Assembly: GCF_002943565.1 (NCBI RefSeq)
Contig: NZ_PJCH01000005.1
Location: 806,001 to 870,000, forward strand
Direction: 5' to 3'
DNA length: 64,000 nucleotides
Origin: Hyphococcus luteus
GTDB taxonomy: Bacteria; Pseudomonadota; Alphaproteobacteria; Caulobacterales; Parvularculaceae
Part shown: piece after piece, positions 43,093-52,102 of the stretch
Layout of the letters: every line of letters starts with the position of its first letter
Position numbering within the stretch: the first letter of the stretch is position 1
Notes under the pieces: generated by a model
What the model was told of the DNA's origin: nothing
The model's database searches: none
What the model saw: only the letters and a program-made list of their open reading frames with translations
Position numbers and translations under genes: made by a program

Positions 43093-43401
43093 CTAAGCCC
43101 TCCCCTTCCGCCGCGCCTCAAACGCCGCCATCTGTTCCGGCGTCGCTTCCTTCTGATATTTCGATTTCCACTCCGAGTAAGGCATGCCGTAGACGCGTTC
43201 GCGGGCTTCTTCCTTGGTGAGGGAAAGGCCTTCGGCTTCGGCGGCTTCTCTCCACCAGTCGCCGAGGCAGTTGCGGCAGAAATCGGCGAGGATCATGAGG
43301 TCGATATTCTGCACGTCGGTGCGGTTTTGAAGATGCGAAACGAGGCGCCGGAAGGCGGCGGCGTCGAGCTTGTCCTGCAGCTCCGGGGAAATCTCGGTCA
43401 T
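43093..43401 (-). CDS. DUF1244 protein
   Basis: A 102-residue cytosolic protein of the DUF1244 family, found across alphaproteobacteria. The core motif is FRRLVSHLQNRTDVQNIDLM, followed by FCRNCLGDWWREAAE, in which two cysteines may bind metal, and YGMPYSEWKSKYQ. Function unknown. The chosen ATG follows GAGGATAAAC; the longer frame adds 17 residues without homology. Divergent from arfB, with a 56-bp shared regulatory region. Confidence 0.88.
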   Translation of the reverse strand: MTEISPELQDKLDAAAFRRLVSHLQNRTDVQNIDLMILADFCRNCLGDWWREAAEAEGLSLTKEEARERVYGMPYSEWKSKYQKEATPEQMAAFEARRKGRA

Positions 43402-43457
43402 GACGTTTATCCTCAAAATCAGTTTTCGTTCATCGGCCTGAAGTGTATTCAAGCCTG

Positions 43458-43883
43458 ATGGCGATTTCCATCGGCGACATAACGATTCCCGACTGGGAGC
43501 TTGTGGAGACCTTCATCCGCGCCTCCGGGCCCGGCGGGCAGAACGTCAACAAGGTCGCGAGCGCGGTGCAGCTTCGCTTCCAGGTGAAAAATTCGCCCTC
43601 GCTCCCGGACGATGTAAAAGCACGGCTCAAAGCCATCGCCGGCCGGCGCATGACCGCCGACGGCGAGCTTATTATCGAGGCGAAGCGCTTCCGGACGCAG
43701 GAGCGCAATCGAGAGGATGCGCGCGCCCGTCTCGCCGCGCTGATCGAGCGCGCCGCGACGCCGCCGAAAAAGCGCGTCAGGACCAGGGTCTCGGCCAACC
43801 AGAAGAAAAAGCGCGTCGAGGAAAAACGCCGCCGCGCCAAAACCCTCGCGGCCCGCAAAAAGCCCGGCATTGACGAAATCTGA
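43458..43883 (+). CDS. arfB: alternative ribosome-rescue factor ArfB (YaeJ/ICT1-like)
   Basis: A 141-residue codon-independent release factor that rescues ribosomes stalled on truncated mRNA. RASGPGGQNVNKVASAV holds the GGQ peptidyl-hydrolysis motif, and ITADGELIIEAKRFRTQ-like sequence follows. The C-terminal tail is very basic (KKKRVEEKRRRAKTLAARKKPG), which enters the empty mRNA channel in this family. Domain 1 and the SPF anticodon domain of class I release factors are absent, so it is not PrfA/B. The start ATG has no strong ribosome binding site. Confidence 0.92.
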   Translation: MAISIGDITIPDWELVETFIRASGPGGQNVNKVASAVQLRFQVKNSPSLPDDVKARLKAIAGRRMTADGELIIEAKRFRTQERNREDARARLAALIERAATPPKKRVRTRVSANQKKKRVEEKRRRAKTLAARKKPGIDEI

Positions 43884-43891
43884 GCCTTTCA

Positions 43892-43926
43892 GGGCCCGCA
43901 ATCTTAAAAAGATGCAATGCGGGCCC
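43892..43926 (+). other. nested hairpin after arfB
   Basis: GGGCCCGCA and TGCGGGCCC form a perfect 9-bp stem enclosing a second small stem ATCTT/AAGAT. It lacks a T run, so it may mark an mRNA end or processing site rather than an intrinsic terminator. Confidence 0.5.
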
Positions 43927-43993
43927 CATGGCGCGCGCCGCGATTCATGTTTACTTTCAGGCCGTAAGTTTCACTCATGAGGGGAGTTCTGAC

Positions 43994-44569
43994 ATGCTCA
44001 AAAAAGCCGCGTTCGTTGCGGGATCGTTTTTTCTTTTCGTTTCACACGCCGTCGCCGCCGACGCGCTGACGGTCGATGCGGCCCAGCGCTTTGTCGAGAG
44101 CCTTCATTCGGTGAAGGCCCTTGGCGACCGGCTTGAGGCGGAAGGCAAGGCCGAACAACTGCAGCTGGATATGCAGCCGAAAGCCGGCGAGCCTTTCGCG
44201 CCTTATTCGAAATCGGTGACGGCGTTGAAAGCCAAGTATCCGGATGAGTATTCGGAGTTGAAATCAGCCGTGAAGCCGCACGGTTTCAGCGCCGAGGAAT
44301 GGGGCGTGACGGGCGATCAGGTGATGGTCGCTTATTTCGCGCGCAAGATGGAAAAGGAAAATCCGGGGGCGATGGCGCAGATGGAGGCCATGGACCCGGC
44401 CATGCTCGAACAGATGCCGCCGCAGATGAAAGAGCAGATCATGCAGGCGAAAGCCATGATGGAGACGATCTCCAAGGTTCCGCCCGAGAACAAGGAAGTG
44501 GTCGCTGAAGTCGAGGACGATCTCGACGCCTATATGGAAGCCGAAGAAGCGGCGCAGGCCGGCCAGTAA
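43994..44569 (+). CDS. exported helical protein of unknown function
   Basis: A 191-residue secreted protein with signal peptide (AAFVAGSFFLFVSHAVAA). The mature part is almost wholly helical and rich in Met, Glu, Ala and Lys; one stretch is MAQMEAMDPAMLEQMPPQMKEQ and the end is acidic (DDLDAYMEAEEAAQAGQ). The GAGGGGAG ribosome binding site supports the start. No family was recognised; a chaperone- or peptidoglycan-associated role are unproven alternatives. Confidence 0.7.
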   Translation: MLKKAAFVAGSFFLFVSHAVAADALTVDAAQRFVESLHSVKALGDRLEAEGKAEQLQLDMQPKAGEPFAPYSKSVTALKAKYPDEYSELKSAVKPHGFSAEEWGVTGDQVMVAYFARKMEKENPGAMAQMEAMDPAMLEQMPPQMKEQIMQAKAMMETISKVPPENKEVVAEVEDDLDAYMEAEEAAQAGQ

Positions 44570-44599
44570 GGCGCCGCGCCAAAACAAGTCTTTCCTGAG

Positions 44600-44631
44600 C
44601 CCGGGCGCGCCGCGCCCGGGTTTTCTTTTTT
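44600..44631 (+). terminator. intrinsic terminator after the helical exported protein
   Basis: CCCGGGCGCG and CGCGCCCGGG form a GC-rich stem followed by TTTTCTTTTTT. Confidence 0.85.
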
Positions 44632-44884
44632 AAAAGGAGGGCGGCGCTCCCGCCTTTTCAGGCGTCAAAGGGGCGGATGACGCCCGCGGCGGAAGCGCCG
44701 GGAAGGACGTCCGGACGGCGCTTGAGGGGCTGGGCGCAATCAACGGTGCGCCGCCCTCAGACAAATATAAAACGCGAAAGGCGGGTTTATTCCGTCGCGG
44801 TGCGGCGTATTATTTTTTCCGACGGAACAGCGCTGGCGAGGCGTTTAAAACCGGCGCGTCTTTGCGCTCAGCAACGAGGCTTTC
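44632..44884. other. non-coding region between terminator and lipoprotein gene
   Basis: With the preceding terminator this gap is about 315 bp. No convincing gene is seen. TATTAT at 44808-44813 is a possible -10 element, with only a weak GTTTAT -35 candidate 17 bp before it. The AT-rich patch (AAATATAAAAC near 44764) may belong to a promoter. Confidence 0.4.
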
Positions 44885-45589
44885 ATGAAAATGCTCTCTT
44901 CCTCCCGGCTTCTGGTTTTGGTTTGCGCCGCGTCTCTCGCCGCTTGCGCCGGGGGCGGGCCGCGCGGCGGCCCTCAAGGAGGGCTTGCCGCCGGCCCTGT
45001 GGGCGTCAATCAGCCTACGGCGCTTCTGGCGAAAGCGCGCGACTTTCAGGCGCGGGAGGGATGCGCCAGGGCGGCGCCGGTTTACCGCATCGTTGCGAGT
45101 CACGGCGCCGGCCATGACGTCGCGCAATATGAACTCGGCGCCTGTCTTCTTGAAATGCAGGGCGAAAGCGATGCGGAAACGGGGCTCTTCCGTCAGGAGG
45201 CGTTGTTCTGGCTTTCCCGCGCCGCCTGGGCCGGCAATCCGCGCGCGCAGGGCAAGCTTGCGGAAATCCTGAGCGGCGCGCCCGCCTATGCGGCGTCTCA
45301 TGTGGCGCCCGATCCCGAAAAGGCGATGATGTGGGCGATCGTCTATGGGGATAATGGCGTGCGGAATGTCTACGGGCTGGCCGATACGCCGCAACTCGTC
45401 AGCAGTCATCTGGATGCGGTCCTGTCGCCGGAGGCGCGCGCGCAGGCGAAACGCGAAGCGGCGTCTTTCAGGAAAATCACCATGGCCGAATTCGAGCCTA
45501 TGGCGCGCGAGGACGAAGACGGCGCAGAGCGTCGGACCGGCGATTTTGGCGCTTCGCCCGACGGCCGGCGCAAGCCGCCCCGGCGATAG
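44885..45589 (+). CDS. Sel1-like repeat lipoprotein
   Basis: A 234-residue predicted lipoprotein (signal ending AASLAAC, then a Gly/Pro-rich linker). Helical repeats follow (DVAQYELGACLLEM, ALFWLSRAAWAGNPRAQGKLAEI and a MMWAIVYGDNGVRNVYG segment) that resemble Sel1/TPR units which bind proteins. The C-terminal 30 residues are charged and low in complexity. Possibly anchored to the inner or outer membrane as a protein-binding scaffold. Partner unknown. Confidence 0.75.
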   Translation: MKMLSSSRLLVLVCAASLAACAGGGPRGGPQGGLAAGPVGVNQPTALLAKARDFQAREGCARAAPVYRIVASHGAGHDVAQYELGACLLEMQGESDAETGLFRQEALFWLSRAAWAGNPRAQGKLAEILSGAPAYAASHVAPDPEKAMMWAIVYGDNGVRNVYGLADTPQLVSSHLDAVLSPEARAQAKREAASFRKITMAEFEPMAREDEDGAERRTGDFGASPDGRRKPPRR

Positions 45590-45943
45590 TTTAAAGCCGC
45601 AACAAGTGCGCAGTGTCTGGCCGGCGCCGCGGCGCTTATTCGGCGCGTGAAGCAAACGGGCGTTCGCACAACCCGGAAGCGATTTTTCACAGCCGTGTCC
45701 AACCCTGCTGCGTTTGTAGGAATCGTTCGCGTGCATTTACCAAATGCAACACACGCTAAAGGCGGCGAGTGCGTTCTTTTGCCTCTGACTCTGCGCACAC
45801 TTAACCATGAATTCAGATTGCCCGCGCGCCGCAACATTTTTAGCGTTGCGACACTGATGCGTTTACCGCGCACAGAGCCGTTGCCGCGCTGAGAGCCGTG
45901 GGGGGACGGTGTTGTTTGTAACCTGAGTTGTGGAGTCTGTTCA
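45590..45943. other. 354-bp upstream region of the choice-of-anchor F gene, no gene seen
   Basis: No frame with the local codon bias. GCATTT ACC AAATGC (45733-45747) is a small palindrome that may be an operator or hairpin. Sequence near 45770-45880 is more AT-rich than the genes and probably holds the promoter. No terminator with a T run was found after the lipoprotein gene. Confidence 0.4.
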
Positions 45944-47107
45944 GTGTCTAAGTCAGTTTTCGGGCGCGTCCTCCTTGGCGCGTCTTTTTTGTCAATCCTC
46001 GCCGCGGGGGCGGCGAACGCCGCAACCATCACAGGCTGGAACACCGATAATGTCGTCGTCGGCCCGACCGCCGCAGACGGCGAGACCGGCGCCAGCGTCG
46101 TCTATGACGCCGATGTGACCGGCGGCGTCGGGTCCGCATCGACCTATGGCCAGGTCGTTTACGCCGCGCCGGAGGCGAACACGCCGGGCCTTAAGGTGGT
46201 GAACGGCGATTTCAACTCGGGCGGCCAGACGACGGCCGGCTGCGTCATGGCGTCGAGCGACGCCACTTGCGACAGCCCGTTCCAGAGTGGCAAGCGGTTC
46301 AAAAACCAGATCACCGGCTTCGGGCCGATCGATTTCGTCTTCAATGTCGATCCGGACGCCGACAGCGCCGCGCCCGGCTCTCCCTATCAGGTCTATCACC
46401 GGCTGGTGAATCTCACCGGCGAGGCGATCAGCAACTTCAAGGTCTCGCTGGGCTTTGGCGTCGGCGATGATTTCGTCGCCTCCGGCGCCGATGACGGGCT
46501 TGCGTTTTCGTCAAGCTTCGAATTCGGCCCGAACGATCTGAACGCCTCGAGCCAGTTTCCGTTCGGCCTGTTTGGCGACGCGTCGACCAATCCGAATTTC
46601 ACGCTGGACGGCTTTTTCGCGTCGGAACGCACCGGCCTCAACATGACCTTCGGCGAAGACATGCTGAGCAGCAACGGCCTTTACGGCCCTTACGGCGATA
46701 TTTTCGGCAGCTGGATGTCGCAGGATGACGTGCCGACGGGCGCGTTCTGGGAATTCGATCCCACGAAAGACCCGCTCCTCCTGGCCTGGCTGAACGAAGA
46801 CGGCAAATGGGAGCAGCGCCGCGGCCTCGATCAATTCGACGTCGCCTATACGCTCGCAAACCCGGTGCTGTTCGACAGCTTTGCGGACCTTCAGGCGGCT
46901 TTCAACGTGACGCTGTTTTCGGATGTGATCGAGGATCTCGCCAATCTCAATGTGAACTATGCGATTTCGCTCGCCGACATCGTGGATTTCAGCAATTTCA
47001 CGCTTCGGGTCGAAGCCTCGCCGGTTCCGGTCCCGGGCGCGCTGCCGCTCCTCTTGACCGGCCTTGCCGGGTTCGGCTTCGCACAGCGCCGGCGCAAGAC
47101 CGCTTAA
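45944..47107 (+). CDS. choice-of-anchor F secreted protein with VPxPA sorting tail
   Basis: A 387-residue surface protein. It starts at GTG and has a signal peptide (LGASFLSILAAGAANA), a large beta-rich mature domain (TITGWNTDNVVVGP to about residue 350) recognisable as choice-of-anchor F, and a C-terminus VPVPGALPLLLTGLAGFGFAQ plus RRRKTA. The tail is the exosortase-type sorting signal; proteins with this domain are secreted and processed but not functionally defined. An intrinsic terminator follows, so it is a single-gene unit. Confidence 0.85.
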   Translation: MSKSVFGRVLLGASFLSILAAGAANAATITGWNTDNVVVGPTAADGETGASVVYDADVTGGVGSASTYGQVVYAAPEANTPGLKVVNGDFNSGGQTTAGCVMASSDATCDSPFQSGKRFKNQITGFGPIDFVFNVDPDADSAAPGSPYQVYHRLVNLTGEAISNFKVSLGFGVGDDFVASGADDGLAFSSSFEFGPNDLNASSQFPFGLFGDASTNPNFTLDGFFASERTGLNMTFGEDMLSSNGLYGPYGDIFGSWMSQDDVPTGAFWEFDPTKDPLLLAWLNEDGKWEQRRGLDQFDVAYTLANPVLFDSFADLQAAFNVTLFSDVIEDLANLNVNYAISLADIVDFSNFTLRVEASPVPVPGALPLLLTGLAGFGFAQRRRKTA

Positions 47108-47131
47108 GCCGGTCTCGCGTAATCTGAAAAC

Positions 47132-47165
47132 AAAGCGCCGCGAGCGAGAGTTCGCGGCGCTTTTT
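47132..47165 (+). terminator. intrinsic terminator after the choice-of-anchor F gene
   Basis: AAAGCGCCGCGA and TCGCGGCGCTTT form a perfect 12-bp stem around GCGAGAGT, followed by TTTGT. Confidence 0.88.
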
Positions 47166-47244
47166 GTCATCAGGGGGTCACAGACGCGCTTTCCAATCGT
47201 TTCCGGTCTATAAAGGACCGTGCAGGAGTGATCGGGGGCGGGTG

Positions 47245-48372
47245 ATGAAAGCTGTTTTTCGTTCTTTTGCGCTGGCTTTGGCGATCCTTGCCGCCGCTTG
47301 CGGCGGGGTTCATAAAACAACCATGGCGCCGACCGGATGGAATACGCTGAATGGAAAGCCGCCGCTGATCATCGCCCATCGCGGCGCCAGCGCTTATCGG
47401 CCCGAACATACGCTCGCCGCTTACGATCTCGCCATCGAGCAGGGCGCGGACGTGATCGAGCCCGATCTCGTTTTTACGAAAGACGGAGTCCTGGTCGCGC
47501 GCCATGACCGCTACCTTTCCACGACGACGGATGTCGCCGATCATCCCGAATTCGCCGACCGCAAAAAGCCGAACGCCGATCCAAACGACAGCCCCCGCGA
47601 CGACTGGTGGGTGGAGGATTTCACCCTTGCGGAGCTCAAAACCTTAAGCGCCGTGCAGCCTTTCCCGGGCCGCTCGAAGGAGTTCGACGGACGATATGAA
47701 ATCCCGACTTTCGAGGAAATCCTGGCGCTTGCCTCCCGGCGCGCGGAGCAAACCGGACGGCCCGTGGGCGTTTATCCCGAGACCAAGCATCCCGGTTACT
47801 TTGCGTCCACCGGCATGGATTTCGAACAGCCTTTGCTCGCCGCGCTCGACGGTTTCGCGGCGGGGCCGGTCTTCATCCAGTCTTTCGAGCCGGAGATCTT
47901 GAAACGCCTTAAGGGCAAGACGGACGCAAAACTCGTTCAGCTTGTCTATGAGGAAACGCTAGGCGCCGGACCAAATATTCCGTTTACGGAGATTGCGGAC
48001 TATGCGGACGCGGTGGGGCCGTCGAAAAATATAATTCTACCGCATTTAAACGAAACAACGACTTTTGTTACGGACGCGCATGCACTCGGACTCATGGTTC
48101 ATCCATGGACATTCCGAAACGACGTCGCAAACGATAATGTCGGCGTGTCAATCATGTTGATGACGACTCCTGTTCAGAAAGGCAAAGGCGCGCCGCGAGA
48201 AAAATTAGAGAAATCCGCACCCAGCGCCGACTCCCTTGAAGCTGGGTTTGAAAAGGCGAAAATCAACAATGAATATGAGTTGTTTTTCCGCGCTGGCGTC
48301 GACGGCGTTTTCACCGATTTTCCCGATACGGCCGTAAAAGCGCGCGCGGAATATCTGACGGAAGGCGAATAA
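47245..48372 (+). CDS. glpQ: glycerophosphodiester phosphodiesterase, GlpQ-type lipoprotein
   Basis: GlpQ cleaves glycerophosphodiesters from phospholipid breakdown to glycerol-3-phosphate and an alcohol. The 375-residue protein has a lipobox (AILAAAC), the GDPD signature IIAHRGASAYRPEHT (the PEHT form of periplasmic GlpQ), and IEPDLVFTKDGVLVARHD with the metal-binding acidic and His residues; FFRAGVDGVFTDFPDTA is the closing motif. GC content falls visibly between about 48000 and 48290 with no break in the frame. Its start follows GGGCGGGTG. Confidence 0.92.
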   Translation: MKAVFRSFALALAILAAACGGVHKTTMAPTGWNTLNGKPPLIIAHRGASAYRPEHTLAAYDLAIEQGADVIEPDLVFTKDGVLVARHDRYLSTTTDVADHPEFADRKKPNADPNDSPRDDWWVEDFTLAELKTLSAVQPFPGRSKEFDGRYEIPTFEEILALASRRAEQTGRPVGVYPETKHPGYFASTGMDFEQPLLAALDGFAAGPVFIQSFEPEILKRLKGKTDAKLVQLVYEETLGAGPNIPFTEIADYADAVGPSKNIILPHLNETTTFVTDAHALGLMVHPWTFRNDVANDNVGVSIMLMTTPVQKGKGAPREKLEKSAPSADSLEAGFEKAKINNEYELFFRAGVDGVFTDFPDTAVKARAEYLTEGE

Positions 48373-48419
48373 GCCCGCCGGCCGCCAGCGCCCTGTTTGC
48401 GGGGCTCGCGTTTTCTTCT

Positions 48420-49211
48420 ATGCCTGACGCCATGACCGCGTCTGATTCGTCTTTGCCGATTTCCGCCTATATCCGCACGCTCAACGAGGCGCGGATGATC
48501 GGCGATGTGGTGCGCGCCGCGCTGCAGATCGCGGACGAGGTCGTGGTGGTCGATTCAGGTTCGACGGACGCGACGCGCGAGATTGCAGTCGAAGCGGGGG
48601 GCAAGGTGATCGAGCAGGCATGGCTCGGCAATGGCGGTCAAAAGCGCGCTGGCGAAGAGGCCTGCCGGAACGACTGGCTCCTCGATCTCGATGCGGATGA
48701 GATTGTCACGCCGGCGCTGGCGGCGGAAATCAGGAGCCTTTTCGCCGGCGGCGAGCCGCCGTTCAAAATCTACCGCACCATGCTGGCGCTGGCGCCGCCG
48801 GTTGGCGCGCCCTGGCGCGATTTCGGGCTGCAGACCCGCCACAAGCTCTATGACCGCCGCACGGTCAGGGCCCCGGACCACAAGGCCTGGGACCAGTTCG
48901 ACATCCCGGCGGGGGTCGCGGTCGGGCGGCTTTCGGAACCGATCCTGCATCACGCCTTCACCGGCGCCGAGCAGTTCATGGCGAAGCTCAACCGCAATTC
49001 GTCCGTGCGCGCCGAGGCGTTGCCCTTGAAATCGAAGCCTTATCTCGCCTTGCGCATTCTCTTCGGCATGCCGTTTTACGTCGCCAAGAAATACTTTCTG
49101 CAGCAATATTTCCGCGGCGGGATTTACGGGCTGGCGCTTGCGGTCATGTCCGGATACGGACGATGGCTGAGAGACGTGAAAATGTGGGAGCGCGCGGCGA
49201 AGGAAAAATAA
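48420..49211 (+). CDS. GT2 glycosyltransferase, WaaE/LPS-core-like
   Basis: A 263-residue family-2 glycosyltransferase. ISAYIRTLNEARMIGDVV and VVVVDSGSTDATREIA are the donor-binding motifs, LLDLDADEIV is the DxD-like metal site, and ILHHAFTGAEQFMAKLN matches the acceptor region of WaaE/KdtX-type enzymes that add a sugar to LPS inner core. A short hydrophobic stretch lies near the C-terminus (ILFGMPFYVAKKYFLQ). ATG at the first Met is used; a start four codons later (MTAS) is equally possible. Confidence 0.87.
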   Translation: MPDAMTASDSSLPISAYIRTLNEARMIGDVVRAALQIADEVVVVDSGSTDATREIAVEAGGKVIEQAWLGNGGQKRAGEEACRNDWLLDLDADEIVTPALAAEIRSLFAGGEPPFKIYRTMLALAPPVGAPWRDFGLQTRHKLYDRRTVRAPDHKAWDQFDIPAGVAVGRLSEPILHHAFTGAEQFMAKLNRNSSVRAEALPLKSKPYLALRILFGMPFYVAKKYFLQQYFRGGIYGLALAVMSGYGRWLRDVKMWERAAKEK

Positions 49212-49221
49212 GCCTTGCGCC

Positions 49222-50010
49222 TTAATCCTTGTAGTAATCGGTGACGAGATTGAGCTCTTCGAGTTCCGGCTCGTCATAATCGGTGTCTTCGATTTTCGGG
49301 CGCTCGGGCAGCTCGATCGGGTCGAAAGCGTCCTTGTTGAACTCATACGGCACGCGGTCGAGGATCGCGCGGATGATGTTGAGCCGCGCCTTTTCCTTGT
49401 CGTCGCCGTCGACCACGAGCCAGGGCGCGTCTTTGGTGCTGGTCAGCGTGAACATCTGGTCGCGATATTGCGTCGCCTCGATCCAGCGCTCGCGGCCTTT
49501 AAGGTCTATGGGCGAAAGCTTCCAGCGCTTGCGCGGATCGCAGGCGCGGTCCTGAAAGCGCTCTTCCTGCTCCTCCTGCGAGACGTGAATCCAGAACTTG
49601 ATCAGGATGATTCCGCTGTCGACCAGCATTTTTTCGAATTGCGGGACCTCGCGCATGAAGAGGCCGTATTCCTCTTGGGTGCAAAACCCCATGACCGGTT
49701 CGATGACGGCGCGGTTGTACCAGGAGCGGTCGAACAGCGTGATCTCCCCGCCCGAGGGCAGGTGCTTCACATAGCGTTCGAAATACCATTGCGTGCTTTC
49801 GCGGTCGGAAGGCTTCGGCAGGGCGACGACCCGCCAGATGCGCGCATTCATGCGGTGCATGATGGTCTTGATGGCGCCGCCCTTGCCGGCGGCGTCGCGG
49901 CCTTCGAAGATCACCGCGATCTTAAGGCCCTTGCGCGCCACGGTTTCCTGCAGCTTGGCGAGCTCGAATTCGAGGTCTTCGAGCTCTTTCTTGTACTCTT
50001 TCTTTTTCAT
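49222..50010 (-). CDS. ppk2: polyphosphate kinase 2
   Basis: PPK2 phosphorylates nucleoside diphosphates with polyphosphate, or runs in reverse. The 262-residue protein has the Walker A GRDAAGKGGAIK, the lid segment ALPKPSDRESTQWYFERY and Walker B TLFDRSWYNRAVIEPVMG, and ends with a long acidic tail. The single-domain length and these motifs fit a one-domain PPK2; the sequence does not settle whether it uses ADP or GDP. Downstream of hslO by 40 nt; stress functions are plausible for the pair. Confidence 0.95.
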   Translation of the reverse strand: MKKKEYKKELEDLEFELAKLQETVARKGLKIAVIFEGRDAAGKGGAIKTIMHRMNARIWRVVALPKPSDRESTQWYFERYVKHLPSGGEITLFDRSWYNRAVIEPVMGFCTQEEYGLFMREVPQFEKMLVDSGIILIKFWIHVSQEEQEERFQDRACDPRKRWKLSPIDLKGRERWIEATQYRDQMFTLTSTKDAPWLVVDGDDKEKARLNIIRAILDRVPYEFNKDAFDPIELPERPKIEDTDYDEPELEELNLVTDYYKD

Positions 50011-50050
50011 CTCGGCTCGCTTTTCCGGCCGCGCGCCTCCCGGCTTCGGC

Positions 50051-50944
50051 TTAGCCGGCGGGCGCGCCTTCCGGCGTGAATTTGTAAGCCTTGCGGCAAA
50101 ACTCGCAGGTCACGGTGATTTCGCCGTCCTCCACCATATCGCTTAAATCGTCTTCGCTGTAGCGCGAAAGCACCGCCTCGATCTTCTCCCGGTTGCACGA
50201 GCATTCGGCGCGCAGGGGCTGCGGCTCGAACACCCTGACGCCGTCTTCGTGGAAGAGGCGGTAGAGCAGGGTTTCGGCGCTGATCGCCGGGTCGAGAAGC
50301 TCGTCGTCCTGCGTCGTTTCGATAAAGGCGCGGGCGCGCTCCCAGGTTTCGCCGTCTTCGCCCGAAAGAAGCGCCGCTTCGCCGCGTTCGCGGGTTCCGC
50401 CTTCATGGGGAACGAACTGGGCCATCAGCCCGCCGGCGCGCCAGCGCTCTTCCTCGCCCGGCGCCTGGATGCGCCCGACGGCGAGCTTGACGATGGTGGG
50501 GATCTGTTCGGACTGCATGAAATAGGCGACCGCCGCTTCGGCGAGGCTTTCGCCTTCGATGGGCGTGACGCCCTGATAGCGCTCCATGTCCGGGCCCTGA
50601 TCGATGGTCATGACGATGGCGCCCTTGCCGACAAGCGCTTTGAGGCCCCGGGGCAAATCGCCGTCTTGCGTCTTGGCCGTGCCTCTGAGCGCCCCGCCGG
50701 TGGAATAGTCGGCGACGATCATCGAGGCCGGTCCGTCGCCTTGCGCCTGGAAAATCAGCTTGCCGTCGAATTTCAGGGACGCGCCCATCATCGCCGTCAG
50801 CGCAATCGCCTCGCCCAGCAGCGCCGACACCGGATCGGGAAATCGGTGTGCGGACAAAATCTCGTCGATGGCGCCGGAGAGGCGGACAATGCGGCCCCTG
50901 ACGGCGGTGTCGGCGATCTGGAACGGGACAATGACGTCGTCCAT
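50051..50944 (-). CDS. hslO: redox-regulated chaperone Hsp33
   Basis: Hsp33 is a holdase activated by oxidative unfolding. The 297-residue protein carries the C-terminal zinc-binding CxC (ECSCNRE) and CxxC (CEFC) that sense redox state, with an N-terminal domain showing LGEAIALTAMMGASLKFDGKLIFQ and MIVADYSTGGALRG motifs. It lies between the permease and ppk2 genes on the minus strand with 40-nt gaps on both sides. Confidence 0.95.
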   Translation of the reverse strand: MDDVIVPFQIADTAVRGRIVRLSGAIDEILSAHRFPDPVSALLGEAIALTAMMGASLKFDGKLIFQAQGDGPASMIVADYSTGGALRGTAKTQDGDLPRGLKALVGKGAIVMTIDQGPDMERYQGVTPIEGESLAEAAVAYFMQSEQIPTIVKLAVGRIQAPGEEERWRAGGLMAQFVPHEGGTRERGEAALLSGEDGETWERARAFIETTQDDELLDPAISAETLLYRLFHEDGVRVFEPQPLRAECSCNREKIEAVLSRYSEDDLSDMVEDGEITVTCEFCRKAYKFTPEGAPAG

Positions 50945-50984
50945 GACGGTTCGGCTTTCCGGGCGGGCCGCGAAGGCGCGGCGC

Positions 50985-51845
50985 CTAATCCTTGATATTG
51001 TAGCCTGAGCGGATCAGGAGATAGGCGGCGAAAGAAATCAGGGCGGAAATCCCCACCGTGGCGGCGATGGAGGCGGCGAGCGGCGCTTCGGCGACGCCGG
51101 TGAAGCCCGAACGGAAGCCGTCGATCAGATAATAGACCGGGTTGTAATGGCTGATGGTCCGGAACGGCTCCGGCAGGTTGGCGACGGAATAAAACGTGCC
51201 CGACAGAAAGGTCAGCGGCGTGATGACGAAATTGGTGATCGCCGCCATCTGGTCGAATTTCTCCGCCCAGATGCCGCCGATGACGCCGACGGCGGCGAAA
51301 ATCACCGATGCGGCGATAGCGTAATAAAGGATCGGCCAAAGGGACTCGACCGCCATGGGCGCGCCGTAGAGCGCCATGTAAGCGGCGCAGGTGACGGCCG
51401 TGACGGCGCCGACCAGGAGCCCGCGGGTCGCGGCGCCGGCGATGAAAGCGATGGTCAGTTCGCCTGCGGACAATGGCGGCATCAGGACGTCGACGATCGA
51501 GCCCTGCACTTTCGAGATCATGATCGACGACGAGGAATTGGTGAAGGAGTTCGTCAGGATCGCCATCATGGTGAGGCCCGGCGCAAGAAACTCAACAAAC
51601 GGCACGCCGTTGACGTCCGGCCGGACGCCGCCGAAGGCCTGCGTGAAAACGACGAGGAAAAGCAGCGTCGAAATCACCGGCGCCACCACGGTCTGCGTCA
51701 CCACTTTTAAAAAGCGGCGCACTTCCTTGACGTAAAGCGTCCACAGGCCGAGCCAGTTCACGGCGCCGAAACGCCGCACGCCAAAGGCGTAGCGCGTCTC
51801 GGCGGGGGCGCGCGCGGTCTCGCTTTCAGGCTGGGCTAGGGTCAT
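50985..51845 (-). CDS. ABC-2 type transporter permease
   Basis: A 286-residue polytopic membrane protein of the ABC-2 permease family with about six helices (LLFLVVFTQAFGG, GLTMMAILTNSF, AAVTAVTCAAYMALY-type, LWPILYYAIAASVIFAAVGVIG, FVITPLTFLSGTFYSVANLP and the last near the C-terminus). ITPLTFLSGTFY is the family signature. No ATP-binding partner lies next to it in this window, which is unusual. Substrate unknown; LPS/polysaccharide or drug export are candidates. Confidence 0.82.
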   Translation of the reverse strand: MTLAQPESETARAPAETRYAFGVRRFGAVNWLGLWTLYVKEVRRFLKVVTQTVVAPVISTLLFLVVFTQAFGGVRPDVNGVPFVEFLAPGLTMMAILTNSFTNSSSSIMISKVQGSIVDVLMPPLSAGELTIAFIAGAATRGLLVGAVTAVTCAAYMALYGAPMAVESLWPILYYAIAASVIFAAVGVIGGIWAEKFDQMAAITNFVITPLTFLSGTFYSVANLPEPFRTISHYNPVYYLIDGFRSGFTGVAEAPLAASIAATVGISALISFAAYLLIRSGYNIKD

Positions 51846-52102
51846 GGGAATTCATCTTTTTTGCGTTGCGAAAGATGTCTCGCGCCTCATCCGGCGCCCG
51901 TCAAGTCAACAGCTTGTGCGCGCCGGGGCAGTTATCAACATATGGTGGGCAAAAATTTGTTAAGGCGCCATGTTGTGTTTCCGTCCTTATTCGATACTAT
52001 ATTTAGGCGCATAAGGGACGGCGCACACTTACGATACCAAATATTGAGATTTTGGCCAGCGCAGGCAAGCGCAATCCGGAAAAAAGCGAGGAGACGGGCG
52101 AC

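Noticed and set aside
45647-45892. 81-codon plus-strand frame upstream of the choice-of-anchor F gene
   Set aside because: No ribosome binding site, no family, and third positions lack the local bias; it overlaps the presumed promoter.
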